Position numbers and translations under genes: made by a program. A stretch of 64,000 bases of DNA from Argyresthia goedartella (taxonomy: Eukaryota; Arthropoda; Insecta; Lepidoptera; Argyresthiidae). Under the pieces are notes generated by a model that was not told the DNA's origin, did not search any database, and worked only from the letters and a program-made list of their open reading frames with translations. The stretch spans positions 16,648,715 through 16,712,714 of the forward strand of contig OX463829.1 in the NCBI GenBank assembly GCA_949825045.1, written 5' to 3'. Positions 23,220 to 34,976 of the stretch are shown here, piece after piece (positions within the stretch are counted from its first letter, which is position 1; every line of letters starts with the position of its first letter).

Positions 23220-23651
23220 TAATAGTAGTTTATGTGACTGATACATAATGGAGGGCATTAAAATCGAGAGTGGGTTTATGAAACGAACCGAAGGCGAGTT
23301 TATATCACTCGAGAGTTTTATTGCCTAATTATGTACAGTTACATACACTAGTTCATCTACATAAGCTCTCTTTGATGTTTCAGGAACCGCATGTTTGACC
23401 GGAATTGTGGCATTGAGTTGTTTAGCTTGTTCTGTAGTACCAACTTCACAGATAAAGTAGGGGCGGCACGCAGGCGGGCGTCAACGTTCGAAATTTGAAT
23501 GTCATAATATGTAGAGAATTTACACATTATGGTCATAATGTTCAATATTCAGATAAGAAATGAGTTTTTACAAAGTAGTTTAACATTATGCTGATCGTAA
23601 CGTGCGGTTTTTGGACGCAGTAATGAGGGTCTATGATACTTGTGTAGATAA
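23220..23651 (+). mobile_element. Foldback/MITE family copy (single arm)
   Basis: It begins AATAGTAGTTTATGTGACTG, holds the internal pair CGAGAGTGGGTTTATG / CACTCGAGAGTTTTA, and ends GATACTTGTGTAGATAAA. It is about 430 bp, like 49575-50012, which it resembles most closely (both have GCATTGAGTTGTTTAGCTTG-type sequence). Confidence 0.85.
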
Positions 23652-25117
23652 AATACTATTTCAACACACTTGCGAGGAAAATTCCAGACTTTTAATTGAT
23701 AACTAACACCCAACGAAAACGTAAACAAATATTTATGTAAAATGGCGCTTTGGTTTTGTTTTTCCCGAGCGCTGCACTAAATGAAGGCAAAATTGCAAAA
23801 AAATAATGTTTTGAACACACAAATTAAGGTTAATAACAACGTAGTGAAAAAAAATATCACGATACAATTTTGATGACTTACCTAAAATTTATTATTTTAG
23901 CGGAGATGAAAAGAAAAGTAAATTAAAAAACTCTAGTGCGGTAATGTAAAGTAAAAAGCACTAAACCAAACTAAAAAGAGGTGTCTCATAAGCTCAATAT
24001 TAACCTAAATGCATTGCCATAAAGAATCACTTTATGAGCAAGTGTGGTGGAAAATGTATTTTCGAATGAAGTCTCATTAACTTGTTATGTTTATGTTCTG
24101 TACATTTTTCCCTTATTCCCCATTCTTATTATTGCCTTATTATTGCCTATACTTCAAATAATAAGTCGTGGAAACCGCAGCAATAATCGTCCGTTGGTTA
24201 CATTACATAATAATGTAATGTAATGGAGTGCTTCAAAATAATGAGGATCTCAAATGACTTTTATCGTCTTGCTACGTTATTAGGGTTTCTTATTTATACT
24301 ATTATTAGGGTTCAGTATTCTCTTGTCGTAGGTGATATGAATGCATATACATAGGTCTCATGTCATGTGAAATGCTATTGTTTATGTGTTTATTTTTGTT
24401 ATGTTATAGGAGGCTTAGCTGCCTCTGGGTTTGTAGACGAGCAGAATGAAGATCAGATGGAACTTTTATGACTTCAAACTTGATTTATTATACACAATTA
24501 AATTATTACCATTAGATCTTGATTAACGGATTAATTAATTCTAATTTGTCAACACGCGATATCGTTGATATAGCGATTTTGAGCTACGACACTACGCTAT
24601 CAGGCTCTTGTATTACTGAGTTGAACAGGATGGTATCCCATCTATAACTCTGCTGATTCACCGTCTTTAATGGGTGTTTTTGTTCGAGGGGAAAAAAATG
24701 TAATCACCCATGCCCAGGAGACTTCCCTAGTAGGTCCGGGTCACTACACATTGTACAGATATTAGTTCGTATAGTATACGGACTAAAAACAACCCGTGGG
24801 CTTGTGTGAGTTCGGATGTTACTACTAGCGATGGCTATATGCTGAAGCTTGGTATATGCTGAAGGCTTACTTTCTACAAGTTGCCGATTTGGGCGATATA
24901 TATGTGTGTATGACTGTCTTGAATGCACTGAGGGTAGGTCCTTATATCACTCTGTACCTACCATTTAAGGTGGGGTATTAGAATGAGAAAGTTTAGATAG
25001 TTCTAGGGCATTAGTGAACCCTTCTTACTGTTATTGCGTACAATTTATCCTTTTTTGCATTGTGTTTGATCCTCTTTTGTGTTGAGACGCAATTGCCTTT
25101 ATTGCTTAAACCCTTTG
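23652..25117. other. No gene seen
   Basis: AT-rich. A short palindrome, TTACATTACAT AATA ATGTAATGTAA, lies near 24198-24223. Confidence 0.45.
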
Positions 25118-25212
25118 ACTGAGAATTTCTTCGCCCACAGTGGTCCAATGTAGAGAAGTGGCAAAAAATTACGATTGCTAAGTTAATGTAAATATCTACA
25201 GTAATAAAGATA
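25118..25212 (+). mobile_element. Jockey-type LINE 3' end fragment, plus
   Basis: CCACAGTGGTCCAATGTAGA, then GTAAATATCTACAGTAATAA, matches the tail family of 8491-8820 in the sense orientation. Confidence 0.8.
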
Positions 25213-25855
25213 TTTGGAATTTAGAATTTCTTAAAATGCCGACACTATTGTGGTCTGAATCTTTACTCCGTGGCGATTTTATTGATGTTAACTTGATAGG
25301 TTTTGGCTGGAACCGTTGATTCATTAGGTATCTGCGTGAAAGTTAAACGACTGTCGCAATACCTTAACTCTTTTGCTGCTTAATTTAGTTAACTTTAGTA
25401 GCTTATTTATTCGTATCTAAATAAGTATATAAATTATATTTTTAGGCTTATTAGGCTTTGCTGGAGTCTTTACTAGGTATCTGACTTAAATTATGTGTTG
25501 AAGAAAGTCATTAAACTATTAATTTACTAATAATACTCAGTTGATGATAAATGAGTAAATAGAAAGTTTGTTATCATTTATGTTGTCCCAGACTTTATAA
25601 TATTGGCCTACACATTATAAACGCCCATAATTTTTGGATTTACATAAATTTCCCGCTTTGCGTCATTAACTTATTTATTTATTTATGAAAACGCAGATAT
25701 TTGTTATTCGTCTGTAAATAAAAAAAACATCAATCAATTACAGTTCGATTATCAGTAGGATGTTAATTTATTTTACTTACCGGCTTCTGATTTGACTAGG
25801 TATTTTATGTCCTAATTTACTATTTAAAAATACTTGTAGCAAAGTATATACAGTG

Positions 25856-26675
25856 GATTTCGATAGCATTTCACAATAATGTAAACAAGCCAATTTACAC
25901 ACGATTACGCCGTAACTACTTACATTTGAATATCAATCCTGAACGCATTCTCATACCAATTAATCACTTATTGTTCTTACATCATTTCGACACCAAGTAA
26001 CTCCCCTAAGATAGTTATTTTATTGTAAAATTACCGGACGACGAATATTTCAATAGTTTGTAAAATGTCATTTTATATTTTTATTCTCATCAAAGCGCAT
26101 CAAAGTCTTATTGTCTTTGGAAAGTTAGTGTGGTTCATTCTTTTGAATCGATCCGATTCGATCCGATCGATTGGCTAAAATAAGGATTGGCGAGAGTCGG
26201 AGCAGAACAATCGGCTAAATGCGTCGGTCACGTTCAAAACGAAGAGGAACGTTGGAAAAAAATAGACGGCTTTATGGATATGGCTAGCGACGCTGTAACT
26301 CAGCCCTTTTATTATAAATGTGACCGATGATGACACATCGAGTGATGATGAATCTGTCACAAGCGAATTACGCGCGTCAGGTTGGGATATTTCTCTGTCT
26401 ACGGTTATTTTCTATTCTACTAAATTTTCTAAAACAATTAAATTAAGTTTTTAGTATGATGCTAGAGCTACTCGTCTAAGCTGAAATTACACGCCCCACT
26501 CCTTGGTTTTGTACTACTTATAGAAAAAAAACGATCGAAAATCGACAGCGAACTATTTCTCTTTAATCTTTGAGCCTTTGACATCAGTGTAGGTACAACA
26601 CTCAAATCTCACTCAATCATAGACAACTGTCAACTGACATTTTTGTTTACATTATTGTGAAATGCTATCGAAATC
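25856..26675. mobile_element. Non-autonomous DNA transposon with perfect 33-bp inverted ends
   Basis: The first 33 bases (25856-25888, starting GATTTCGATAGCATTTCACA) are the exact reverse complement of 26643-26675. The 820-bp element has no intact reading frame; around 26310-26360 a short acidic frame (DDDTSSDDESVTSELRAS) is present on the plus strand. The similarity of the ends extends weakly outward by three or four bases to TA on both sides, which would suit a Tc1/mariner-type insertion, but this is not certain. Confidence 0.8.
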
Positions 26676-27294
26676 GACTTATGCTCTTTTATTATGATTC
26701 CATTTAGATGTGAAATCAATTTATTTAAAAAACAGATTATATAGTGAACAGTTTATATATTAGGCTAGGAAAAGTTGCGGTATAGGACTCCACTTTGCCT
26801 GGATCTTTCAAAGCATATATAGCTAAGTATCGAGTAGTTTTATGGCAATTTGGGCAAGGTTCAGATTTACATCTCAAATTGGTAAAAAATACGAAGGTTC
26901 GTTAAATTTAAAAAAAAAAAACGAACAAATACTTCAAAATGCGGGCAAAGTTAGTACACAATCGGATCAAAATCGTAATATCGGTTCACAAGTCGAAATT
27001 CTCTTACCATTTAAAGAGCACAGAGAACACAAATAAATCATGGCACATATTTCCTCAAAATAAGCCAGGTACAGAATTAAAGCGGAAGGCGCTTAGAATA
27101 GCAAAAGTTGGGCAAAGAAAAACAATATTTTGCTGTGAGTGCTCATGTGTTGAGCGGGGAGGAAGCACAATGGGGCTGGGGTGTTTTTGACCCATTTCCT
27201 AACAGCTTTTGACGATTGAGGGGCATGGATTGAGGCAAAAACGCTCCGTAAAGCGGAAGATAAGAGCATGGATGGATTTGAGTACAAAAATATG

Positions 27295-27815
27295 CATTAT
27301 ATTGTATGCTGTAGAGATAGTAGCAGTAATGTTAACCTAAAAAATAATCACCGACTAATTGCGCTGCGGTTTAGACTCGCGAAAGTCAAGTTCAAGGGTG
27401 GTCAGTGCATTATCTACTACAACAAGATATCTCTGGAGATTTTGAAATTGCCATTTCAGCTATTTAAAAACCATGTGCAAAGGACTTTCTTTAAAAAGGG
27501 ATATAACAATGTTCAAGAGTAAATAAATGGAAAGACTGCATGAGGTTAATCTAACTGAACACTGAACTCGCTGTTAATAATTTTCTAATTATTTATTCCT
27601 GCATATTCTTTATTATAATTGACATGGTAATATTTGTATTAGTTACACCCAATCAATTTTAAAAGACACCTAAAAATCTATCTGTGGGTGTTGCTTCTCC
27701 TTAATTCTCTCCTACAGTGGTTTATTGTAGAGAAGGGACAAAAAATAACGTATACTAACGTCATGGATGTACGTTAATATCTACAGTAATAAAAAATTGT
27801 GATTTGGAATTTCAT
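27295..27815 (+). pseudogene. Jockey-like LINE, ORF2 C-terminus and 3' end
   Basis: The plus frame at 27268-27522 ends FRLAKVKFKGGQCIIYYNKI, then LEILKLPFQLFKNHVQRTFF and KKGYNNVQE. The Y-N-K-I/L-P / F-K-x-x-V / Y-Y-x-V-x-E spacing is the usual end of Jockey-clade ORF2 proteins. The 3' untranslated region (TGAACTCGCTGTTAATAATT, CTATCTGTGGG, GTAGAGAAGGGACAAA, ATATCTACAGTAATAAA) is the same as the tails at 8491-8820 and 60805-61190, which ties those tails to this LINE. Confidence 0.75.
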
Positions 27816-28284
27816 TAGACACTCTATTTCCAAGTGGGGTATGACGGAAAAAAAATAATTTCTAAACGTAGTTGTCTGTACACCTGCAACCTACTGCCCT
27901 GAAGAAGATTCCCGAATCAATCGATGTCAGAACTTTATCTTTTTGAATAACTTTATCTATTTGGTGATATGTATAAATTTTGAAAGGGCAATTGAAGAGT
28001 CGTACCCGTAACCCAATCTCTCTCTCTCCAAGTCTCAACTTAGTTCTACCTCTCTTCTAAAAAAGGCATGTGTACTATTTTTGTAAACGTAAATAATATT
28101 CTGAGAGACAGAAAGCATTTATCCCATAGCAAACACCCTTGGCGCCAGAAAACCCCGGGCTATTATTGCATTTATTGGATAGCAAATCAAATTAGTGAAA
28201 CTCCCAAAGAGGTATTCATGATATTACACTACCTAAATTAAAGAGTGAGTGACATATTTAATTTACTTCTATCTTGCGACGAAG

Positions 28285-28440
28285 CGTTCATCACCATCAT
28301 CATCATCAGCTTGTCAGGGGACCCACTGTTGGGTATAGGCCTCCTCATAAACACGCCATTTAGTACGGTCCCGCGTCCATTGCTTTCCTGCCACTCTACA
28401 CATCGTCGGACCATCTGCCATAAGCCGTTAATTAACTGGT
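28285..28440 (-). mobile_element. RTE-type LINE 3' end, minus
   Basis: CATCACCATCATCATCATCAG followed by CCCACTGTTGGGTATAGGCC and ACGCCATTTAGTACGGTCCC is, on the minus strand, the end of an RTE ORF2 running into its (GATGAT)n tail. The same module is at 46746-47001. The hairpin MITE at 28445 sits directly beside it. Confidence 0.7.
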
Positions 28441-28444
28441 TAAT

Positions 28445-28714
28445 ACACGGTGACTTTTTATTCGTTTTGTTTACTTCGGGGAATTATAGTACCCATCTAT
28501 ATGAACAACTTTCCTCAAGAAATATATGGTCGCAAACGAAAAAAAAAAATGTCTTCTAGTCTTCCATAGTAACTTTTAATTAGCTGATGGGTCGATGTAC
28601 TGAGGAACGAAATTTTTTTCTCGTTTGCGACCTATGTTTCTTGAGGAAGGTTGTTCATATTGAAGGGTATTATCATTCCCCGAAATTAACAAGACTAATA
28701 AAAAATCACCGTGT
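28445..28714. mobile_element. Hairpin MITE, about 105-bp arms
   Basis: The ends ACACGGTGACTTTTTATT and AATAAAAAATCACCGTGT are inverted repeats, and similarity continues inward through CGGGGAATTATAGTACCC / GGGTATTATCATTCCCCG and CTCAAGAAATATATGGTCGC / GCGACCTATGTTTCTTGAGG. The centre is about 60 bases. No coding capacity. A half copy lies at 10985-11165. Confidence 0.85.
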
Positions 28715-29395
28715 CTGTAAATGGGTATTTTTAAACGTATTTCATAACCGTAAATCCAGTTTTGGAATGTCAAAAATTCTGATTTTGCCGAAACGAAATT
28801 GCGCTACAAACTAAACGCGACAAGAAATATTGGTTTTGTCTATAGGGGACTCCGCTTCGCTCAAACCCTTTATCCTTCGCCTTACCTTTTGAACCACTAC
28901 TTCGCCCAGACAGTCTTTATTTCGTCAGTAAGCGTTGGCTCAACCGTACAGTATTTTTTTCGTCCAATTCTATTCAATATTTTTAAAGTAATTCCGATGT
29001 TAACGGTCATTCGCTGTTTTTTTTTATTCGCCTGTTTTAGAATTCACTCTTGCAGATGTACATTGCATCTTTAAGTAATAAGTAATGAAACATAATAAGT
29101 ATTAAGAAATTTATTACTCGTATATTGGCCATGAATATTATTGCGCAGAGGGGACGTCACACAAAAAGTATAAATAATAATAATATAAACCCAGATACAA
29201 CCAGTTTTGTGGCATAAAAAGTTGCAAAATTACAACGGCCGTAACAGAATACCAATTTTAAACTTTTTAGGTAACACTCTTTGTACCGTCAAAATTTGTT
29301 CCGTTCACAAGATGATCCTTTTTCAAAATCTTTGATAACTTTGACGCGGTAACTAGTTTGCAGTAGCGTCTAACTAAATTGTTCCCTTCTTCAGG

Positions 29396-29648
29396 GCGTA
29401 TCAGGGTGAACAGTGAAAATCGAAAACGCCTAAATAAGATTGAACAGCAAATAGCCTTACTTCAGGCATTATTCCGGCAGGCGTTTTAAGAGTGGCTCAA
29501 TAGAAGATAACGACCTATTATATATCTGTCATAGATTAAGCATCACTCAAGACGACTTGTATGGTTTATTGTCACAGTTTAAAGTTTCGCAGAATTTTAC
29601 GGAAATACTGGCTCTTAAAATAACGAAAGCAGTAATAATGTTCAACCA
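29396..29648 (+). pseudogene. Possible exon of an unknown gene, frame broken
   Basis: A strong 3' splice site precedes it: a branch-point-like TCTAACT, a pyrimidine run and CAG (29375-29395). The first frame reads RIRVNSENRKRLNKIEQQIA, then LLQALFRQAF and a stop. One base off, the reading continues as FKSGSIEDNDLLYICHRLSI, then TQDDLYGLLSQFKVSQNFTE and ILALKITKAVIMFNQ, and ends at CAG|GTAACA, a possible donor. The residue make-up (charged, helical) looks coding, and the break looks like one lost or gained base. I do not recognise the family. Fragments that look coding also lie at 30000-30200. It may be a pseudogene, a captured viral or transposon gene, or chance. Confidence 0.3.
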
Positions 29649-29989
29649 GGTAACAAGGCTCACAGTTTTGCAAGGCCCAAGCGCAGAAAACCAATGAAAA
29701 TACATTTAATTCGCGAAGGCTTCATAGTAGGTATTAAACAAACCAATAGGAACGCAGGAACAAAGCAGCGGAACGCGTGTGGCCGCCATCTTGCCAGTGG
29801 CACCCAGTTGTTCGCTGACGTTGGTCACGGCCACTCGTAATACTAATTTGTTCTCCCATAAAACATAACTTTTTATTTGTCTACACCGCGATTTTTAAAT
29901 AGATTTTTAGAATTTTTATTCGATCATTATTCTTTTGATATTTACTATGCCAGACATATGCCATTTTATTTCTAATTATTTCGAAAATG

Positions 29990-30210
29990 ATAAATTTTTG
30001 TTGCAAGGCCCATGTCGTTTAGAAGGCCCAACAAAGTTGTTGTATCATATTTTTTAAATATTTGATGAAATGAGATTAGATTTGAGATGAGCATATTGCA
30101 AGAGCTTAGAAGATAAAATGGAAAAGTCATGGATAGAAATCCTGATTTGGATACTATCAGAAATATAGCAGAAAAAAAATATTCCTGAATTAATGACTGA
30201 CTGACTGAAT
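29990..30210 (+). pseudogene. Possible coding debris, unknown family
   Basis: Short plus-strand frames succeed one another: FLLQGPCRLEGPTKLLYHIF, then AYCKSLEDKMEKSWIEIL, then NPDLDTIRNIAEKKYS, each closed by a stop or shift. They might continue the block at 29396-29648, as both contain an LQGP motif, but no family is recognised. Confidence 0.2.
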
Positions 30211-30299
30211 TAATGAATAAGCAAAAGCTCACAAGTCTAGGCTAGAAGCAAAAGTTTTTGCTCGTATTTATAAAGGCAAAGTATAAGTATGAGAATTTT

Positions 30300-31884
30300 C
30301 ATAAAACTTAATAATTTGTATTGTGAATTAATGTAAATGAAAATACATTTAACTAATATAAATTGTATATTACTTGTCTTTGTTTTATTTGCCTTATCTA
30401 TCTCTGAGGTTTTTATTATTATTTATTTGTAATATTATTGGCCACACGGGATTGTCCATTAGAAATCCCGAAAGTAACCATATTAATATCATCATTTCGA
30501 TGCAAGTACATAAATAACTCTACCTAATTCTGACCTCTGGTAATAAGGCCCAATGTAGGAAAATTATTAATCAAAAAAGCTTGAAGATAGTCACTTAATT
30601 CTAGGACAAGTATGTTTTTATGTAAAATGCCTACTAACATTTATAAACGAAACACCTAAAATTTCAATAGCTGGGCTGTTGTCTTTTACAGTAAAAAAGT
30701 GTATTTTTCTAACAAAATATTGATGTTTTAAGTTTCTGCTTGCTGTTTTTAAGTTCATGAATATGACAATGTTTATTTTTATACAATCTTTGAGGTGCAT
30801 ACTTTTTCGCCAAACGGCCTATAAACGGCAGGGGCCTTATACACACCAAGTTTAGTAAAGCCCAAAATAAAGGTTTTTAAAAATGTAAAAATATACCTAT
30901 TATCGTCAAAGCTCTAAAAACTGCATTTATTTGGGTTCTGAAATAATCATAGCTGTATTGGTAAACCTTTTTTTCTTTTAGGGTGGTAAAATAAAGGTTG
31001 TATTTGAATTTGTAAAAAGTGGGCTTTACAATCCGGCTGTACCTTAGTTGATTCACCTCGTTATCTTTCAGTGCCCTCTATATTCACCTATTTTTATAAA
31101 TACAAGACAACACATAACACAATACTTATTTACCCAGCTCAAATGCTTTGATGAAACACAATCAGAATCCGTACAAGGCTCATTTCAGGCAATTTTAATC
31201 AAAGGTATTGCTCATGTAGTAGATTCTGAACGTAGGTGTGAGGCTACACACAAATGTCAGACACCACAACCCAACAGTCTTCATTAGATTTTCCCAGGCT
31301 CAAGGGATTTTGTACTTACAATCGTACCTCGAGATGCAACTGCGACTACTGAGCCAGGGGACTTATTTATTTATAGATATAATTAGTATCAATAAGTACG
31401 AGTGAAGCATTAATTGTAATTAACTGAAGCAAGGACACTACTAATTAATATTCTTCATTATCTAAGAATAAAAGTATCTTCTCCTTGGAAAAAATATGAT
31501 AATAATTGGGTTTTACCACAGATAGTCGAAGGTCAAAGTTCGAAAACGTAGGCAAGCGAATAACGGGACTAAGAGGTGGAGATAGGCGGGACGATTGGCT
31601 AGACGGTACCACGGAGAGTCGACGTTGATCGTCAAAAAACCGCTCCGCCGTGTTTTTCTCCGTACTGATTACGTTTGAGATATCTGTGGATTACGTTCAC
31701 GACGCCAGAAAAGGTTAAAGCTCCAATTCGTCTATATGCCCCCAATCTGCATGCCATGCCATGCCATATGTGCACTCAAGTTAGTTTCTCTTTATTTTAT
31801 TTGCATAAAAGACAGAACAGAGCGACCACGCCACTTCGGTGCGGAAGGGAAAATAAAAATGAAAGGAAAAATAAATAAAAACAA
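30300..31884. other. No assignable gene
   Basis: AT-rich. Open frames at 31048-31287 and 31675-31878 have no family resemblance. A GC-richer stretch at 31550-31660 (GGACGATTGGC, CACGGAGAGTCGACG) may be the body of the SINE-like sequence that follows. Confidence 0.4.
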
Positions 31885-31977
31885 AAAGTTTTGACGGATC
31901 AGCGAGATTTGAACCAGCGAATTAAAGATCACGAATGACGAATATGGCAATTGCACTCAATGATCCACCGCATTATA
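31885..31977 (-). mobile_element. Possible tRNA-derived SINE head, minus
   Basis: On the minus strand, GCGGTGGATCATTGAGTGCA is followed by a B-box match (GGTTCAAATCTCGC). The A box is worn, and the region between them is too long for a functional tRNA, so this is more likely a SINE than a tRNA gene. Confidence 0.35.
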
Positions 31978-33243
31978 TTGTTTTATGCAGTGAACTTATC
32001 GATCTTATTTTGCAGGAAAAGAAGATGTTCCTAAAACTTGGAAAATAGCGTTATTAGTGATATGTGAGACATGGAATATCTTAATAATAATACCAAACTC
32101 ATTGGAAACTTCAGAAATATAGTAGCAGCCAAAAAACTTTAAATGACAATAAAAAAATCACAAGTCCGGTATGAAACCAAGCCAAATCTTGGTAGAAAGT
32201 TCAGTAATTTCGAAGATGTTCTCGGATAACTATTTACAGACAGACTGAAAATAATTAAAAATTCGCTGATTCTCATCTTAAATATATAGAGAGGAAATAT
32301 ACGATTTCAATGAACACATATAATAAACCAGTCGGGTCTACTGTTTTATTATATGCGTTCATTTAAATCGTGAAATCACTCGGCATTTTCTAGCGACAGA
32401 CGTGAGTATTAGAGCATATTCAACAGGAACATTAAATAATTAAAAGGAATAGTGAATGTATCTACCTAGTGTCTACTGAAAATACTGAACTTCTAACGAT
32501 CCTCAGTCTCATCTTCCACCCGCATGTTTGCAGAGTCGCTACCATGTATGTATGTAGGGTATTGAAGAGCCTTTAATCTTAACGTAATAGGGACTCCAGT
32601 CTCATGCTGGGCTTACTGGGTTATGGGACCCCCCAGTGTAATTTTATTGGCCCTACCCTTTATGGCTTTCTAGGTGCGTGCGTCATAGGAAGCCCAACGT
32701 CTTTGCGACAGAGTGATAAAGGTTGATTTTCTGTGATCGCGGGGTGTAGTTCAAAGGAATTAAGTTTATTGATAGCCGCTTCAAGGCTGAAGGGTTATTT
32801 TTCCGTAATTGAGTGATTTATTTAGAGTTTCGCCGGTCCCTAGTTAGTATTTATAAAAGGAAAAGGATGTCTGCTTAGAAACTTTTAAGTATGTTACCGT
32901 AAGATAGTCTATCGACAGATAGTAATCCAGACCGACAGGGTTTAGAATTTACGTTCCTTTTGTTCTTACCTGACAACCTAAAATGGCTCACCATTCACCT
33001 AAGCTACCGCAGTGTTTGCCCTGGTGTTTCGTTTGCAATTTAAATTTAAACCAGTTTACTGTTTAACAGTTTTAACCGTTAGTTTATCAACTAATGCGTC
33101 ATATAATAAGCAGTACGCTACAGTTTACTATCTGTTGATGACCAACTAACGAGGAAAAAAACCTTAATTTATCAACTAACGGTATTGACAATCTTACGGT
33201 GACATATAAAACACCATTATTTTTTTGCATGAAACTACTAAAA
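31978..33243. other. No assignable gene
   Basis: A short frame near 32015-32100 includes EDVPKTWKIALL, which recalls a LINE RT motif but is too short to call. The remainder is AT-rich. Confidence 0.4.
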
Positions 33244-33355
33244 GAAGATAAAGTCAAAGTCAAAGTCGAAGTACTTTATTACTGTAGATATTTACATATA
33301 CTTAGCAAACGTCATTTTTTGCCTCTTCTCTACATTGAACCACTGTGGGAGAAGA
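33244..33355 (-). mobile_element. Jockey-type LINE 3' end fragment, minus
   Basis: AAAGTCAAAGTCAAAGTCGA, then AGTACTTTATTACTGTAGAT and TCTACATTGAACCACTGTGG: the oligo (TTTGAC) end and most 3' part of the tail family. Confidence 0.85.
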
Positions 33356-33734
33356 TATTGTTAGGGACATAATTTTAAACAATTTTCAGCGCGTTACTAA
33401 AGATACAAAAACCTCCATTATGCGATGCATCGATAGTAATACGATGCCCAAATCGTTTAGCCAAATTCCATTTTGCGTGATATGGCGTTAAGTCATCTCC
33501 GGAGCTAAGGACATGACGTCATCTTGAAATTCTAACTCAACCACCATAATGAAAACGGTTCTTCTACAATACGGTACGTAAGTCGCTCTTCCCGTCACTT
33601 CAGCGACATTGACTGAACTGGGCCGTGACGTACAGGCAGCTTTCATGACAAAATGAGCTTTTATACTGTAGGTATATACTATACGTTTAATTACTAATGG
33701 GATGTATTAAACTGTACATCGAAAATACTGATTT

Positions 33735-33830
33735 GCGCAGCAAATATCCCTTATTTTTGCTGCGGTTGCTTAGGTGAAGGGTAAAGGGGGTTAGCGAAGC
33801 GAAGACAAATACTCAAAACATAAACTTGAG
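33735..33830 (-). repeat. Repeat Y insert segment, minus
   Basis: GCTGCGGTTGCTTAGGTGAAG, then AAAGGGGGTTAGCGAAGCG and CAAAACATAAACTT, is the reverse of the segment at 51330-51450 and part of 56587-56690 (TTCACCTAAGCTGCCGCAG). Confidence 0.6.
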
Positions 33831-34794
33831 TACAAATAAAATGTTTAAAACATGAGTGTTTTTGCTGTGCAAATCAGTATCTTTGATTTGCGATTAAATA
33901 CTTTACTTATTATCGCGCTTATATATTATATATTATTGCGCTCGTTCAGAATCCGCCACGTGTGTAAAAGCTTACATCTTACATCTTCTGTGCTTTGAGC
34001 GTGCATATCATGTGGAGAGGAAGAAAAATAGTTGAAAAAATAGCTAGGTAAAAAAGAGCCGGATATCAACGAAATTAGATGTTATTTTTAGGTATTATTA
34101 CCTATGTATCTTGGGCCCGCCTGTAGAACATTGTCTCTCGCTTGAGAAATGACAGCGTTAGGCGCTGGTCTGTTATTGTTAAGCACTTTACTTAAGCAGG
34201 AATCTGGTTATTCGGCCAAAAAAAGGAAAATATGTCGTTCGTGTGTCTTCGTGTTCAAAAATCTCCATAGGTATATGAACAAATACTGAGTGGGCGGCCA
34301 TGACGAGAATTCAGTTGGCACGTGAAAGGTACCTTCTCATCGAAATAGATTTACAGCAAACTCGATTGTCAGCGAATTCCACCTCTCCCTTCGTTGATCT
34401 AACCCAATAAAGATCAAAGGCTGCGTGGAAGGGTAGAATAAAATATTTTTTCAATGTACTCAAGCACTGAAAGTGAATGCTTCAAGCACTTTCTTTCAGG
34501 TTTAGTAGGTTAGCGTTTTCAAACAAAAGAGATATATTTCGAGCTTTATTTAATTTTGAATAGGCCTTGCTTTCCTCCATAATTTACTGCCCTTTCGAAA
34601 CTTAAAGGTATACGTAAATGAGCATGTGTAACCTATTTCAATTATTTTAAGTGTTTATTGTTCAGTTTACTTAAAACTTGACCAACTATTTATATATCTA
34701 CCAAATTGGCTATGACTAACTATATGTATATGCTAACATATGCAAAAGTAGGAGAGAGCAGGCAAAATGGCTCGGTAATAGTTATGAATAAAAA
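33831..34794. other. No gene seen
   Basis: AT-rich, without recognisable coding sequence or repeat matches in the window. Confidence 0.4.
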
Positions 34795-34976
34795 CACACG
34801 AGATGGAAAACATCGTGAGGAAACCTTCATTACTACATAGCTGCGGCGATGGGCTAGCCCACTGTCACGCAAAATGGAGTATTGAATAACAAGCTCCAAT
34901 TGGGCACAATTGTGCCTCTGCCACTTCGTATGGGAAAAGGCGTGACACTATGTGTGTGTGTGTTTGTGTGTGTGTA
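34795..34976 (+). mobile_element. LINE 3' tail (GGCGTGAC-TATGTGTG type)
   Basis: CATCGTGAGGAAACCTTCAT, then GCTGCGGCGATGGGCTAGCC, then GTGCCTCTGCCACTTCGTAT and GGCGTGACACTATGTGTGTG. This order is characteristic of a common lepidopteran LINE 3' region with a TATGTGTG-like tail. Partial matches are at 10580-10640 and 22465-22520. Confidence 0.65.

Noticed and set aside
26175..26360. A piggyBac or mariner transposase start inside the 33-bp-ended element
   Set aside because: Only a short acidic peptide is present, without a catalytic motif or a consistent frame.
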